64,000 bases of DNA from CF-39 sp035651155 (GCA_035651155.1 DASRGG010000025.1:1-64000), one strand, 5' to 3'; shown: positions 17,214-25,738, counted from the stretch's first letter. Notes: generated from the sequence alone by a model not told the origin. A program made the numbers and translations.

Positions 17214-18410
17214 GTGCCGGGCCCCTTCGGCCGCGTGAGCGCTCCCCCACCGCATTTCCCGGTGGGCGGGCCCGTGCCCGCGGCCGACCTCGTCGGCCGG
17301 GAGACGTACATCCGCCGCATCGCCGAGCGTCTCGACGACGGCAACCACGTCCTCCTCGCGGGACCGCGGCGCATCGGGAAGACGTCGATCATCCTCGAGG
17401 TCCTCCGTCGCCTGCGCCGCCGCGGCGACCTCACCGCCTACGTCGATTGCCTCGGGGCGACCGACGGCCGGGGCCTCGGCGAGCGCCTTGTCGACGCGCT
17501 GCTCGAGAACGTCTCCGGTGTCGAGCGCAGCTTCGAGCAGGCGAAGGCGATCGCCGCCGGCGTGCGCCCCTCGGTGAAGGTGCGGTACGAGCACGTCGAG
17601 CTCGCGCTGGAGCTCGCGCGCGAGAAGAACGCGCAGCGCTTCTTCGACGGCGCGCTCGACATCCCACGCGCGCTCGCGTCACGTACGGGCAAGCGCGTCG
17701 TCGTCGTGTTCGACGAGTTCCAGGCCGTCGGCCGGCTGGGGCCGCGCCTCTTCGACGTGATGCGCGCGCGCTTCCAGGCGCAGCGCGGGGTCTCGTACGC
17801 GTTCCTGGGCAGCGAGGAAGGCATCCTGGAGGAGCTCTTCAGCGAGAAGGGGCGCGCCTTCTACCGCTTCGCCGTGCCGATCGACCTGGCCGACGCCGGC
17901 GGGCATCGCTTCGGCATCGCGCCGGACGATTGGCTGGAATACATCCGCGCCAAATTCGCCGCGCGGAAGATCACGATCGAAGACGCGAGCGTGGATCGGA
18001 TCCTCGACGCGACGGGCGGCCATCCGCAGGACACCATGCAGATGTGCGCGGCGCTGTACTACCTCATGCGTGACGCGGGGCAGCGCGTGGTCGGAGCGGA
18101 GCATGTGGCCGTCGCGTACGAGCAGGCGCTGCGCGAGCTCGAGCGTCCGTTCGCGCTGCACTGGACCGAGCTCGGCACGCAGAAGTACCTGCGGCTCGTA
18201 GCGAAGCGGGTCGCGCACGGCGCGGTGCTCTACGCGTCGGACAGCGGCATCCCGCGACCGGAGGTGCTCCGCGCGCTCGAATCGCTGCGCGCCCGCGGCC
18301 TCGTGACGAGGCTCGGACGCGGCCGCTACGACTTCGTCGAGCCGATGTTCGGCGAGTACGTCCGTCGGCTGGACGAGGCAGCGGTGACGGGTATCGTTCT
18401 TTCACGATGA
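17214..18410 (+). CDS. Archaeal-type AAA ATPase with winged helix (STAND-like)
   Basis: 398 residues from GTG 17214, chosen because a -10 box lies six bases upstream. It has LVGRETYIRRIAERLDDGNHVLLAGPRRIGKTSIILEVL (Walker A), RVVVVFDEFQAVGRLGP (Walker B with DE) and GSEEGILEELFSEKGRAFYRF (sensor 1 region), then a C-terminal winged-helix part (TELGTQKYLRLVAKRVA, IPRPEVLRALESLRARGLVTRLGRGRYDFVEPMFGEYVRRL). This is the SSO1545-like ATPase family common in archaea. The role is unknown. The stop overlaps the next small gene (ATGA). Confidence 0.78.
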   Translation: MPGPFGRVSAPPPHFPVGGPVPAADLVGRETYIRRIAERLDDGNHVLLAGPRRIGKTSIILEVLRRLRRRGDLTAYVDCLGATDGRGLGERLVDALLENVSGVERSFEQAKAIAAGVRPSVKVRYEHVELALELAREKNAQRFFDGALDIPRALASRTGKRVVVVFDEFQAVGRLGPRLFDVMRARFQAQRGVSYAFLGSEEGILEELFSEKGRAFYRFAVPIDLADAGGHRFGIAPDDWLEYIRAKFAARKITIEDASVDRILDATGGHPQDTMQMCAALYYLMRDAGQRVVGAEHVAVAYEQALRELERPFALHWTELGTQKYLRLVAKRVAHGAVLYASDSGIPRPEVLRALESLRARGLVTRLGRGRYDFVEPMFGEYVRRLDEAAVTGIVLSR

Positions 18411-18607
18411 GCCAGCTGGAATTGCGGCGGGGCGCGCGCGTCCGCTACTCGCCGGCGCATTCCGAGGAGTGGCGCGAGGGCGAGCTCGTGAAGGCGTCGG
18501 CGAACGGCGAGGAATGGCTGGTGCGGAACCGCTTCGGGCGGTTCTGGCTGCACGTGAGCCGGCTGCGCCCGCCGCTCGACGGGGCGCAGCCGGATCACGA
18601 TCGCTAG
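18407..18607 (+). CDS. Small hypothetical protein coupled to the AAA ATPase
   Basis: 66 residues, start overlapping the ATPase stop by four bases. It contains LELRRGARVRYSPAHSEEWREGELVKAS and WLVRNRFGRFWLHVSRLRPP, a small beta-barrel-like (Tudor or SH3-type) pattern that could bind nucleic acid or protein. Its TAG stop shares a CTAG with the convergent glsB-like gene. No family is assigned. Confidence 0.55.
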   Translation: MSQLELRRGARVRYSPAHSEEWREGELVKASANGEEWLVRNRFGRFWLHVSRLRPPLDGAQPDHDR

Positions 18608-18867
18608 GCGACCCGCGTGCGCTCGCCGCCCATGGCGCGCCAGATCAGCAGCACGATGATCGCGCCGATGACCGAGCCGACGAGCCCCGCCGGGGACACG
18701 TCCAGCGTTCCGCCGAAGAGCAGCGCGGCCAGCGTGCCGCCCACGAACGAGCCGACGATCCCAAGGATCATCGTGCCGAGCCAGCCCATGTGGTCGGGTC
18801 CGGGTACGAGCGCGCGCGCGATGAAGCCGGCGATGAGGCCGACGATCAGGAAGACGATCAGGCCCAC
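18604..18867 (-). CDS. GlsB/YeaQ/YmgE family membrane protein
   Basis: 87 residues with three hydrophobic, glycine-zippered helices: MGLIVFLIVGLIAGFIARALVPG, WLGTMILGIVGSFVGGTLAALLFGG, and GLVGSVIGAIIVLLIWRA. This is the transglycosylase-associated or stress-induced inner-membrane protein family. Function is poorly defined. Confidence 0.88.
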   Translation of the reverse strand: MGLIVFLIVGLIAGFIARALVPGPDHMGWLGTMILGIVGSFVGGTLAALLFGGTLDVSPAGLVGSVIGAIIVLLIWRAMGGERTRVA

Positions 18868-18943
18868 GTTCTCACCTCTCCTGTGTACGGATGTGAGGCG
18901 AACGGGTGCACGAACGGTGCCCGCCGGGCGGTCGATCGTCCTG

Positions 18944-19015
18944 TACCCCCGAGCGGACTCGAACCGCTGCTTCAGGCTTCGGAGGCCTGCGCTCTATCCA
19001 CTGAGCTACGGGGGC
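18944..19015 (-). tRNA. tRNA-Arg (anticodon CCG)
   Basis: A full cloverleaf of 72 bases: acceptor GCCCCCG pairing with CGGGGGT (one G-U), D-arm GCTC/GAGC, anticodon stem CAGGC/GCCTG around CTCCGAA (anticodon CCG, reads CGG), and T-arm AGCGG-TTCGAGT-CCGCT. The 3' CCA is not encoded. Confidence 0.95.
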
Positions 19016-19052
19016 GAACGCCTCAAGTCTACCTGCGCTAGCGTGACGGCCG

Positions 19053-19775
19053 ATGACTGAGCGCGACAAGGAGCTCTCGCTCGTCCAGCACCTCGCCGAG
19101 CTTCGCGACCGGCTGATGGTCGCGGCCATCGCCGTCGTCATCACGACGGCGCTGTCGTTCGTGTTCTCGGTCCAGATCATCCGGTTCCTCATGCTGCCCG
19201 CGGGCGTCACGCACCTCGTCGCGCTCTCGCCGACGGAGAACTTCACGACCTTCATGCGGGTCTCGCTGTTCAGCGGGATCGCGCTCGCGATGCCGGTGAT
19301 CCTGTACGAGATCTACGCCTACATCGATCCGGCGCTGCTGCCGCACGAACGCCGCTTCGCCCTCCGGCTCGGCCCGTTCGTCCTGCTGCTCTTCGTCACC
19401 GGCATGCTCTTCTGCTATTTCCTGCTGCTCCCGAACGCGCTCAAGTTCCTGATCACCTTCGGCAGCGACGTCATCGACAACCAGCTCCGGGCGTCCGAGT
19501 ACATCTCGTTCGTGACGACGTTCATCCTCGGCGTCGGCCTGGTCTTCGAGGTACCGGTCGTGATCTACGGGCTCGTCGCCGTGCACGTGGTGAAGCGCTC
19601 GTGGCTCACGAAGCAGCGGCGGTACGTCTTCCTGCTCGTGTTCGTGGTCGGCGCGATCATCACGCCGACCCCCGATCCCTTCAACCAGACCCTCGTCGCG
19701 GTCCCGATGTATCTCCTCTGGGAGCTGGGCCTGTTCCTCGCGCGCTTCGCCGGAGAGCGTCGACCCGCCTCTTGA
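19053..19775 (+). CDS. tatC: Sec-independent protein translocase TatC
   Basis: 240 residues with six hydrophobic segments. The N-terminus SLVQHLAELRDRLMVAAIAVV is the conserved HLxELRxR signal-peptide-binding motif, and TENFTTFMRVSLFSGIALAMPVILYEIYAYIDPALLPHERR is the family signature with the essential glutamate region. It is the receptor of twin-arginine export. TatA and TatB are not in the window. Its 3' end overlaps the convergent rarA by 95 bases. Confidence 0.95.
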   Translation: MTERDKELSLVQHLAELRDRLMVAAIAVVITTALSFVFSVQIIRFLMLPAGVTHLVALSPTENFTTFMRVSLFSGIALAMPVILYEIYAYIDPALLPHERRFALRLGPFVLLLFVTGMLFCYFLLLPNALKFLITFGSDVIDNQLRASEYISFVTTFILGVGLVFEVPVVIYGLVAVHVVKRSWLTKQRRYVFLLVFVVGAIITPTPDPFNQTLVAVPMYLLWELGLFLARFAGERRPAS

Positions 19776-21012
19776 GCTCGGCCTCCGCGCCCAGCTCCGT
19801 CGGCACGTAGTAGCGACGTCCCACCAGGGAGTCCGGCAGGTACGTCTCGTCCGGCGCCACGTGGCCTTCGAAGTCGTGCGCGTACTGGTAGTCCTTGCCG
19901 TAGCCGAGCTGCTTCATGAGCGGCGTCGGCGCGTTGCGGAGATGGAGCGGCACCGGGTCGGCGCGCGTCTCCGCGAGGTCGCGCTGCAGCTCGCCGAGTC
20001 CCCGCTTCAGGGAATCGGACTTCGGCGCGAGCGCCAGGTACACGGCGGCCTCCGCGAGGGGGTAGTACGCCTCGGGCATGCCGATGAGATGCGTCGCCTG
20101 CTGCGCCGCGGACGCGACGACCAGCGCCTGCGGGTCGGCGAGCCCGATGTCCTCGCCGGCGAGGATGACGATCCGCCGCGCGATGAACATCGGGTCCTCG
20201 CCGGCGTCGATCATGCGCATGAGCCAGTAGAGCGCCGCGTCGGGATCGGAGCCGCGGACGCTCTTGATGAACGCGCTGATGGTGTCGTAGTGCTGATCGC
20301 CCGCACGGTCGTAGAGGAGGCTCCGACGCTGCAGCGCCTCGCGGATATCGGCGAGGGCGATCTCCCGCTCGCCCCCGGCCGCATCCGACGCCAGCTCCAG
20401 CGCGTTCAGCGCGACGCGCGCATCGCCATTCGAGACGGCGACGAGCGCGTCCATCGCCTCCGCCGACACGCGCACGCGGCCGCCGAGGCCGCGCTCGTCG
20501 GCCAGGGCGCGCTCGACGATCGTCCGCACGTCGGCCTCCGACAGCGGGCGCAGCACGTAGACGCGCGACCGGGACAGGAGCGCGGAGTTGACCTCGAACG
20601 AGGGGTTCTCCGTCGTCGCGCCGAGGAGGATCACCTCGCCGTTCTCGACGTACGGGAGCACGACGTCCTGTTGCGCCTTGTTGAAGCGATGGATCTCGTC
20701 GATGAACAGCACCGTCCGCTGACCGGTGAGCCCGCTGAGCTTCTTCGACTCGTCGATGACCTTCCGCAGCTCGGCGACGCCGCTCGACACCGCCGAGAGG
20801 TGCACGAACCGCGCGTTCGCCTTCTTCGCGGCGATCGCGGCCAGCGTCGTCTTCCCTGTCCCCGGCGGTCCCCAGAGGATCATCGAGGGAAGCTGCCCGG
20901 CGTCGATCGCCTTGCGCAGCACGCGGCCGGGACCGACGACCTGTTCCTGACCGACGAACTCGGAGAGATCGCGCGGGCGCATCCGCGCGGCGAGCGGTCG
21001 AGCCTCAGGCAT
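19681..21012 (-). CDS. rarA: Replication-associated recombination protein RarA (MgsA)
   Basis: About 443 residues from ATG 21012. AAA ATPase with RPLAARMRPRDLSEFVGQEQVV, Walker A LWGPPGTGKTTLAAI, Walker B VLFIDEIHRFNKAQQD, sensor LLGATTENPSFEVNSALLSR, and the RarA oligomerisation region (KSVRGSDPDAALYWLMRMIDAGEDPMFIARR). It acts at stalled forks, with a clamp-loader-like fold. The last ~30 residues are arginine-rich and antisense to tatC, longer than the usual family end (near RRYYVPTELG). Confidence 0.93.
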   Translation of the reverse strand: MPEARPLAARMRPRDLSEFVGQEQVVGPGRVLRKAIDAGQLPSMILWGPPGTGKTTLAAIAAKKANARFVHLSAVSSGVAELRKVIDESKKLSGLTGQRTVLFIDEIHRFNKAQQDVVLPYVENGEVILLGATTENPSFEVNSALLSRSRVYVLRPLSEADVRTIVERALADERGLGGRVRVSAEAMDALVAVSNGDARVALNALELASDAAGGEREIALADIREALQRRSLLYDRAGDQHYDTISAFIKSVRGSDPDAALYWLMRMIDAGEDPMFIARRIVILAGEDIGLADPQALVVASAAQQATHLIGMPEAYYPLAEAAVYLALAPKSDSLKRGLGELQRDLAETRADPVPLHLRNAPTPLMKQLGYGKDYQYAHDFEGHVAPDETYLPDSLVGRRYYVPTELGAEAELKRRVDALRRSARGTGPAPRGDTSGPRRGSG

Positions 21013-21084
21013 TCGACCAGTGTAGGGGGGCACAGTTCAAGGATCGCTTATACAATCTCGGAGGCACCAGAACGAAGGGGAGCC

Positions 21085-21375
21085 GTGCTCACTCAGTCCT
21101 ATCTGCGCGAGCTCAAGGCATTCCACCGCGCGCTCGGCGACGTCACGCGCCTGCGCGCGGTGCAGATCCTGGCGACCGAGGGAGAGCTGTCGGTCTCGGA
21201 GCTCGTCGCCAGGCTGCGGATCAGCCAGCCGCTGATGTCGTGGCATCTGCGCCGCCTCACTCGTGCGGGCATCGTGCGTACGGAGCGCTTCGGCCGCGAG
21301 GTCCGCTGCACCTTCGACCGCGAGCGGTTCGCCGAGATGCAGGAGCGCACTTTCCGGACGCTCTACAACCGATGA
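21085..21375 (+). CDS. ArsR-type winged-helix regulator heading the PI-lipid operon
   Basis: 96 residues from GTG 21085 with AAGGGGAG upstream. The ArsR fold is clear: FHRALGDVTRLRAVQILATEGELSVSELVARLRISQPLMSWHLRRLTRAGIVRTERFGREVRCTFDRERF. No metal-binding cysteine motif is present. It starts the operon, and its stop overlaps the PI-phosphate synthase gene (ATGA), so it may autoregulate the lipid genes. A TATACAAT -10-like box lies at 21049-21056. The effector is unknown. Confidence 0.85.
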   Translation: MLTQSYLRELKAFHRALGDVTRLRAVQILATEGELSVSELVARLRISQPLMSWHLRRLTRAGIVRTERFGREVRCTFDRERFAEMQERTFRTLYNR

Positions 21376-21980
21376 GCAGCATCCTGCCCGAGGGCGCGCG
21401 GGCGGGCGGGCGCGGCGGGCTCGCGCCGATCGCCCGCGCGCTGCACGGCGCCGGCGTCAGCGCCAACGCCGTCACCGTCGCGGGCCTCCTCCTGACGATC
21501 GCCGGCGCGGCGCTGCTCGCGCTCGCCATGCCCGTGCCCGCGCTCGTCGTCCTGCTCGCCGGCGCGCTCGCCGACACGCTCGACGGTCAGATCGCGCGCG
21601 CCGCCGGCGGTGGCACCACGCTCGGGGCGTTCCTCGACTCCACCTTCGACCGTCTCTCGGACGCGGCATTCGCCGTCGCCGCGATCGCGCTCGGCGCGTC
21701 GCGGGCCGATGCGTTCCTGTTGTGGGCGGGGATCATCGCGCTCGTCGCCGGCTTCCTGGTCCCCTACATCCGCGCCAAGGCCGAGTCCCTCGGTCTCACC
21801 GCGAGCGTCGGGCTCGCACCCCGCGAGGCGCGTCTCGCGCTTCTGGTCCTCGGTGTCGCGGCCTGGGCCGCCACCGGCACACTTCAACTCTTCGCGGCGG
21901 CGGTCGCCGTCGTCGCGTTCCTCTCGAGCATCACCACCATCCAGCGGATCGTGCACGTGGCGCGGTCGCTGAATACATAA
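21372..21980 (+). CDS. CDP-alcohol phosphatidyltransferase, probable PI-phosphate synthase
   Basis: 202 residues, several membrane spans. The CDP-alcohol motif D-x2-DG-x2-AR-x8-G-x3-D-x3-D is fully intact in DTLDGQIARAAGGGTTLGAFLDSTFDR. It would transfer a phosphatidyl group from CDP-diacylglycerol to an alcohol phosphate. The next gene makes inositol-3-phosphate, and the operon ends in a PimA-like mannosyltransferase, so actinobacterial phosphatidylinositol-phosphate synthase is the best fit. Phosphatidylglycerol-phosphate synthase is the main alternative. Confidence 0.85.
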   Translation: MSSILPEGARAGGRGGLAPIARALHGAGVSANAVTVAGLLLTIAGAALLALAMPVPALVVLLAGALADTLDGQIARAAGGGTTLGAFLDSTFDRLSDAAFAVAAIALGASRADAFLLWAGIIALVAGFLVPYIRAKAESLGLTASVGLAPREARLALLVLGVAAWAATGTLQLFAAAVAVVAFLSSITTIQRIVHVARSLNT

Positions 21981-21990
21981 GGAGACGTAC

Positions 21991-23130
21991 ATGCCTGCCC
22001 CCAAGCGCAAGACCGCGACCAGGACACGAGGCGCCCGGCGGAAGATCCGCGTGGCCATCATCGGCGTCGGCAATTGCGCGAGCTCGCTCGTGCAGGGCGT
22101 GCACTACTACCGCGACGCGAAGCCCGGAGACCAGATCCCCGGGATCATGCACGTCGACCTCGGTGGCTATCACCTCTCGGACATCGAGTTCGTCGCCGCC
22201 TTCGACGTGGACAAGAACAAGGTCGGGAAGGACCTCGCGGACGCGATCTACGCGAAGCCGAACAACACCTACCGCTTCGCCGACGTCCCGAAGACCGGCG
22301 TGAAGGTCAGCCGCGGCATGACCCTCGACGGCATCGGCAAGTACCTGTCGCAGGTCGTCACGAAGGCGCCCGGCGAGACCGAGGACATCGTCGGCATCCT
22401 CAGGGCGCGCAAGGTCGACGTCGTCGTCTCGTACCTCCCCGTCGGCAGCGAGGACGCCACGCGCTGGTACGTCGAGCAGGTCCTCCAGGCCGGCTGCGCG
22501 ATGGTCAACTGCATCCCCGTGTTCATCGGACGGGAGCCGCGCTGGCAGAAGCGCTTCGCCGCCGCGAAGCTGCCCATCATCGGCGACGACATCAAGTCCC
22601 AGGTCGGAGCGACCATCACCCACCGCGTCCTCACGCGCCTCTTCATGGACCGCGGCGTTCGCCTCGACCGCACCTATCAGCTGAACTTCGGCGGCAACAC
22701 CGACTTCCTCAACATGCTCGAGCGCGAACGCCTCGAGTCGAAGAAGATCAGCAAGACGAACGCGGTCACGAGCATGCTCGACTACCCTCTCTCCGCGGAC
22801 AACGTGCACGTCGGTCCGTCGGATTACGTGCCGTGGCTGCTCGACCGAAAGTGGTGCTACATCCGCATGGAGGGCACCACGTTCGGCGACGTGCCGCTGA
22901 ACGCGGAGGTGAAGCTCGAGGTGTGGGACTCGCCGAACAGCGCGGGCGTCGTCATCGACGCGATCCGCTGCTGCAAGCTCGGCCTGGATCGGGGTCTTGG
23001 CGGCACGCTCGTCGCGCCGTCCGCCTACTTCATGAAGTCGCCCCCCAAGCAGATCCCCGACGACAAGGCGCGCGAGGGCGTCGAGGCGTTCATCAGGGGC
23101 GAGGACGACCGCGTGCTGACGGGGAAGTAG
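21991..23130 (+). CDS. ino1: Inositol-3-phosphate synthase, actinobacterial type
   Basis: 379 residues, with AAGGAG upstream of ATG. It isomerises glucose-6-phosphate to inositol-3-phosphate using bound NAD. Visible are the NAD loop VAIIGVGNCASSLVQGVHYY, VVSYLPVGSEDATRWYVEQ, GDDIKSQVGATITHRVL (catalytic lysine region) and LNFGGNTDFLNMLERERLESKKISKT. It feeds the upstream PI-phosphate synthase. The stop overlaps the GTG of the acyltransferase (TAGTG). Confidence 0.95.
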   Translation: MPAPKRKTATRTRGARRKIRVAIIGVGNCASSLVQGVHYYRDAKPGDQIPGIMHVDLGGYHLSDIEFVAAFDVDKNKVGKDLADAIYAKPNNTYRFADVPKTGVKVSRGMTLDGIGKYLSQVVTKAPGETEDIVGILRARKVDVVVSYLPVGSEDATRWYVEQVLQAGCAMVNCIPVFIGREPRWQKRFAAAKLPIIGDDIKSQVGATITHRVLTRLFMDRGVRLDRTYQLNFGGNTDFLNMLERERLESKKISKTNAVTSMLDYPLSADNVHVGPSDYVPWLLDRKWCYIRMEGTTFGDVPLNAEVKLEVWDSPNSAGVVIDAIRCCKLGLDRGLGGTLVAPSAYFMKSPPKQIPDDKAREGVEAFIRGEDDRVLTGK

Positions 23131-24038
23131 TGCGATCCCACCTGGTCGAAGGCGTCCTGTACTGGGGCTGGCGGGTCGGGGCGGCGCTGGTGCAGCGCCT
23201 CCCGGCCCGCCTCGTCTACGCCTGCGCCGTGCTCGCCGGCGAGATCGCCTATCTCGGCTGGCGCACCAAGCGCGAGATCACCAAGCGCAACTTCGCCGTC
23301 GTGCTCGGCCGCCCCGCCGCCGATCCGGAGGTCGCGCGCGTGTCGCGGCGGAGCTTCCGCAACTTCGCCAAATATCTCACCGAGATCATGCGCTTCCCGT
23401 CGCTCCACCCGCGCGACCTCGAGCGGATGGTCATGATCGATCCGCGATCGCTCGGCCATCTGCGTCAGGCACGCGAGCACGGCAAGGGGCTCATCTTCGT
23501 CTCCGCGCACTTCGGGAACTTCGAGCTCGGTGGCGCACGCATCGCGCAGGAGATCCCGCTCACCGTGGTCGCCGACGACCTCGACAACCAGCGGCTCATG
23601 GACTTCCTCGTCGCGAACCGCGAGCACAAGAACGTGAACATCCTGTCGCCGGAGGGCTCCGCGAAGCGCGTGCTCGCGGCGCTCAAGCGGAACGAGATGG
23701 TCGGCTTCATGATGGATCTCGGGCCGCGCGCGCACGAGCTCGACAACGTGCAAGCCGAGTTCTTCGGCGCCGCGACCACCTTCCCCACCATCGCCGCCGC
23801 GCTCGCGCGGGTCTCTGGCGCGCCGATCGTCGTGGCGGCCGTGAAGCGCGAGCGCGACAACACCTTCCGCGGCGTCGCGCTGCCGCCGATCTTCGTCGAG
23901 CGCACCAAGCAGGCCGCGCACGACCTCGAGCATGCGACGCAGTCGATCGTGAACGCGCTCGAAGGCCTGGTTCGGCCCGATCCGGACCAGTGGTACATCT
24001 TCCGGCCGATGTGGCCGGGCACGGGATCACCGAGCTAG
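23130..24038 (+). CDS. PatA/LpxL-type lysophospholipid acyltransferase
   Basis: 302 residues from GTG 23130. The acyltransferase motif HFGNFE (H-x4-E) sits in FVSAHFGNFELGGARIAQ, followed by an N-terminal-type membrane-associated helix pattern and FMMDLGPRAHELDNVQAEFFGAATTFP. It belongs to the LpxL/HtrB/PatA family, which transfers acyl chains to lipid A or, in actinobacteria, to PI mannosides. With no LPS genes in sight and PI-lipid genes on both sides, acylation of a PI-mannoside is the likelier role. Confidence 0.85.
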   Translation: MRSHLVEGVLYWGWRVGAALVQRLPARLVYACAVLAGEIAYLGWRTKREITKRNFAVVLGRPAADPEVARVSRRSFRNFAKYLTEIMRFPSLHPRDLERMVMIDPRSLGHLRQAREHGKGLIFVSAHFGNFELGGARIAQEIPLTVVADDLDNQRLMDFLVANREHKNVNILSPEGSAKRVLAALKRNEMVGFMMDLGPRAHELDNVQAEFFGAATTFPTIAAALARVSGAPIVVAAVKRERDNTFRGVALPPIFVERTKQAAHDLEHATQSIVNALEGLVRPDPDQWYIFRPMWPGTGSPS

Positions 24039-24040
24039 CG

Positions 24041-24886
24041 ATGCGCTCCGCCGGCCTCGCCCACGCGGCCGAGCGCGCGCTTCCCCGGATGCCGGCCGCC
24101 CTCGTCGCGCCCGTCGCCGAGCTGATCGGCACGGTGGCGTTCGCGGCGCAGCCAGTCGCGCGCGCGGCGGTGCGCGAGAACCTTTCGATCGTGGCCCCCG
24201 ATCGTTCGGGCGCGGCCAGCGTGCGGCGGGTGTTCGTCGAGCAGGCACGCAACTATCTCGAGATCTTCAAGATCCCGCGCATCGACCGAGCGCGGCTTCG
24301 CGCCATGGTCGACAAGCCCGGCTGGGAGCACTTCCTCGCCGCCCACGAGCAGGGACGCGGCGTCATCGTCGCCTCGGCGCACCTTGGTCCGATCTCGCTC
24401 GTGGGCCAGGTGCTGACGGCGCACGGCTACGACGTGGTGTTGCCGGTCGAGACCGAGCGATCCGAGTTCCAGCGCGCCGTGAATCGCGCGCGCGCGGCCA
24501 TGGGTCTGCACCTCGTGTCGACCGACACGCCGCTCGCGGTGTACCGGGCGCTCAAGGCGGGCAGGGTCTTCGGCCTGCTCGCGGACCGCGCCGTCACCGG
24601 CGTGGGCGAGCACGTGAGCTTCTTCGGCCGCGACGCCCTCCTTCCGTCGGCGCACGTGGCGCTCGCGCTGCGCACCGGCGCTCCGCTCATCCCGGCCTTC
24701 TCGCTGCGCGAGGGACGGCAGCTCGTCGCCCGCTTCGAGCCGCGGCTCGAGCTGCCGAGCACCGGAGACCGCGCCGCGGACGTCCGCGAGGGCGTGCGCC
24801 GCTGGGCGAACGTCCTCGAGCGCTACGTGCGCAGAGCGCCGGAGCAGTGGACGGTCTTCGAGCCGTTCTGGGGACCAGGTGGGTAG
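24041..24886 (+). CDS. Second PatA/LpxL-type acyltransferase homologue (altered motif)
   Basis: 281 residues from ATG 24041, two bases after the previous stop. It is homologous to the preceding gene (FVEQARNYLEIFKIPRID; VIVASAHLGPISLVGQVL; LLADRAVTGVGEHVSFFGRDALLPSAHVALALRTGAPLIPAF). The catalytic H-x4-D/E reads H-LGPI-S, so the acidic partner of the histidine is replaced by serine. It may use another acid, have changed chemistry, or be a non-catalytic partner of its neighbour. Confidence 0.78.
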   Translation: MRSAGLAHAAERALPRMPAALVAPVAELIGTVAFAAQPVARAAVRENLSIVAPDRSGAASVRRVFVEQARNYLEIFKIPRIDRARLRAMVDKPGWEHFLAAHEQGRGVIVASAHLGPISLVGQVLTAHGYDVVLPVETERSEFQRAVNRARAAMGLHLVSTDTPLAVYRALKAGRVFGLLADRAVTGVGEHVSFFGRDALLPSAHVALALRTGAPLIPAFSLREGRQLVARFEPRLELPSTGDRAADVREGVRRWANVLERYVRRAPEQWTVFEPFWGPGG

Positions 24887-25601
24887 GGCCGATCTGCAGC
24901 TGCACTCGGACCTCGGCGACGGCCTCGCGTCGCCCGAGGAGATCCTCGATGCGGCCGAGCGCGCGAGCCTCGACGTCATCTCCCTGACCGATCACGACGA
25001 CATCCGCGGGTCGTTCGTGATGCGCGACCTCGCCGCAAGACGCAACAGCCGCGTCGAGATCGTCACGGGCATCGAGGTGACGACCCGCTCGGGACATCTG
25101 CTCGCGCTCTGGGTCGAGGACGAGATCCCCATGTTCGGAGCGCTCGCCGCCACGGTCGCGCAGATCCACGAGATGGGCGGCCTCGCGATCGTCCCCCATC
25201 CGCTCTCCTACCTCACGTTCTCCATCGGCGAGGGCGCGCTGCGGACGCTGCAGCGCGCGCGGCCGGAGTGCCGCGTCGACGGGATCGAGCTGCGCAACCC
25301 CTCCTACGCGGGTCGCGTGCGCAGCCGGCGCGCGGCGTGGCTCAACGACCACGTCCTCGGGCTGGCGGAGACAGGCTCGAGCGACGCGCACCACGCGCAG
25401 CTCGTCGGCACGGCGTGGACGGAGTTCGCCGGCACGAGCGCCTCGGATCTGCGGAACGCGGTACTCCAGCGCGCGACGCGCCCGGACGGACGACACTGGA
25501 CGTTTCGCGAGCACCTGGACGGGGTCGCCCGTCAGCAGTGGCGGTCGATGGTGCGCGATCCGATGAAGCGCGCGCGAAGAGGGATCAGAAGAGACAGATG
25601 A
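24879..25601 (+). CDS. PHP-domain phosphoesterase
   Basis: 240 residues, start overlapping the previous stop by eight bases. PHP metal-binding motifs are present: DLQLHSDLGDG (first H-x-H-like), LTDHDDIRG, GIEVTT, IVPHPLS, and GSSDAHHAQLVG. It is a metal-dependent phosphatase or phosphodiesterase of the YciV/RNase AM group. In this operon it may remove a phosphate from an inositol-phosphate intermediate such as PI-phosphate, which would fill the otherwise missing step, but this is inference. Confidence 0.8.
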   Translation: MGRADLQLHSDLGDGLASPEEILDAAERASLDVISLTDHDDIRGSFVMRDLAARRNSRVEIVTGIEVTTRSGHLLALWVEDEIPMFGALAATVAQIHEMGGLAIVPHPLSYLTFSIGEGALRTLQRARPECRVDGIELRNPSYAGRVRSRRAAWLNDHVLGLAETGSSDAHHAQLVGTAWTEFAGTSASDLRNAVLQRATRPDGRHWTFREHLDGVARQQWRSMVRDPMKRARRGIRRDR

Positions 25602-25738
25602 GCGTGAGCGACGAGTCTCAGATGGGGTGCGAGCGACGAGGGATTCCCTCCCAAGGAGCGAGCTCCGCAAGCGAGCCCGCAGGCGAGGCGGCGAGCCGCA
25701 GGCCGCCGCAGGCAGATCGAAGCGGGCGCGACAAATAG
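25598..25738 (+). CDS. 46-codon bridging ORF in low-complexity DNA
   Basis: The ATG overlaps the PHP-gene stop (ATGA) and its TAG overlaps the next GTG start (TAGTG), exactly like the other junctions of this operon. The product is hydrophilic (serine, arginine, glutamate, alanine) with no fold recognised. The DNA is built from repeated gcgagc/gaggcg words. It may be a translational coupler rather than a functional protein. Confidence 0.35.
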   Translation: MSVSDESQMGCERRGIPSQGASSASEPAGEAASRRPPQADRSGRDK

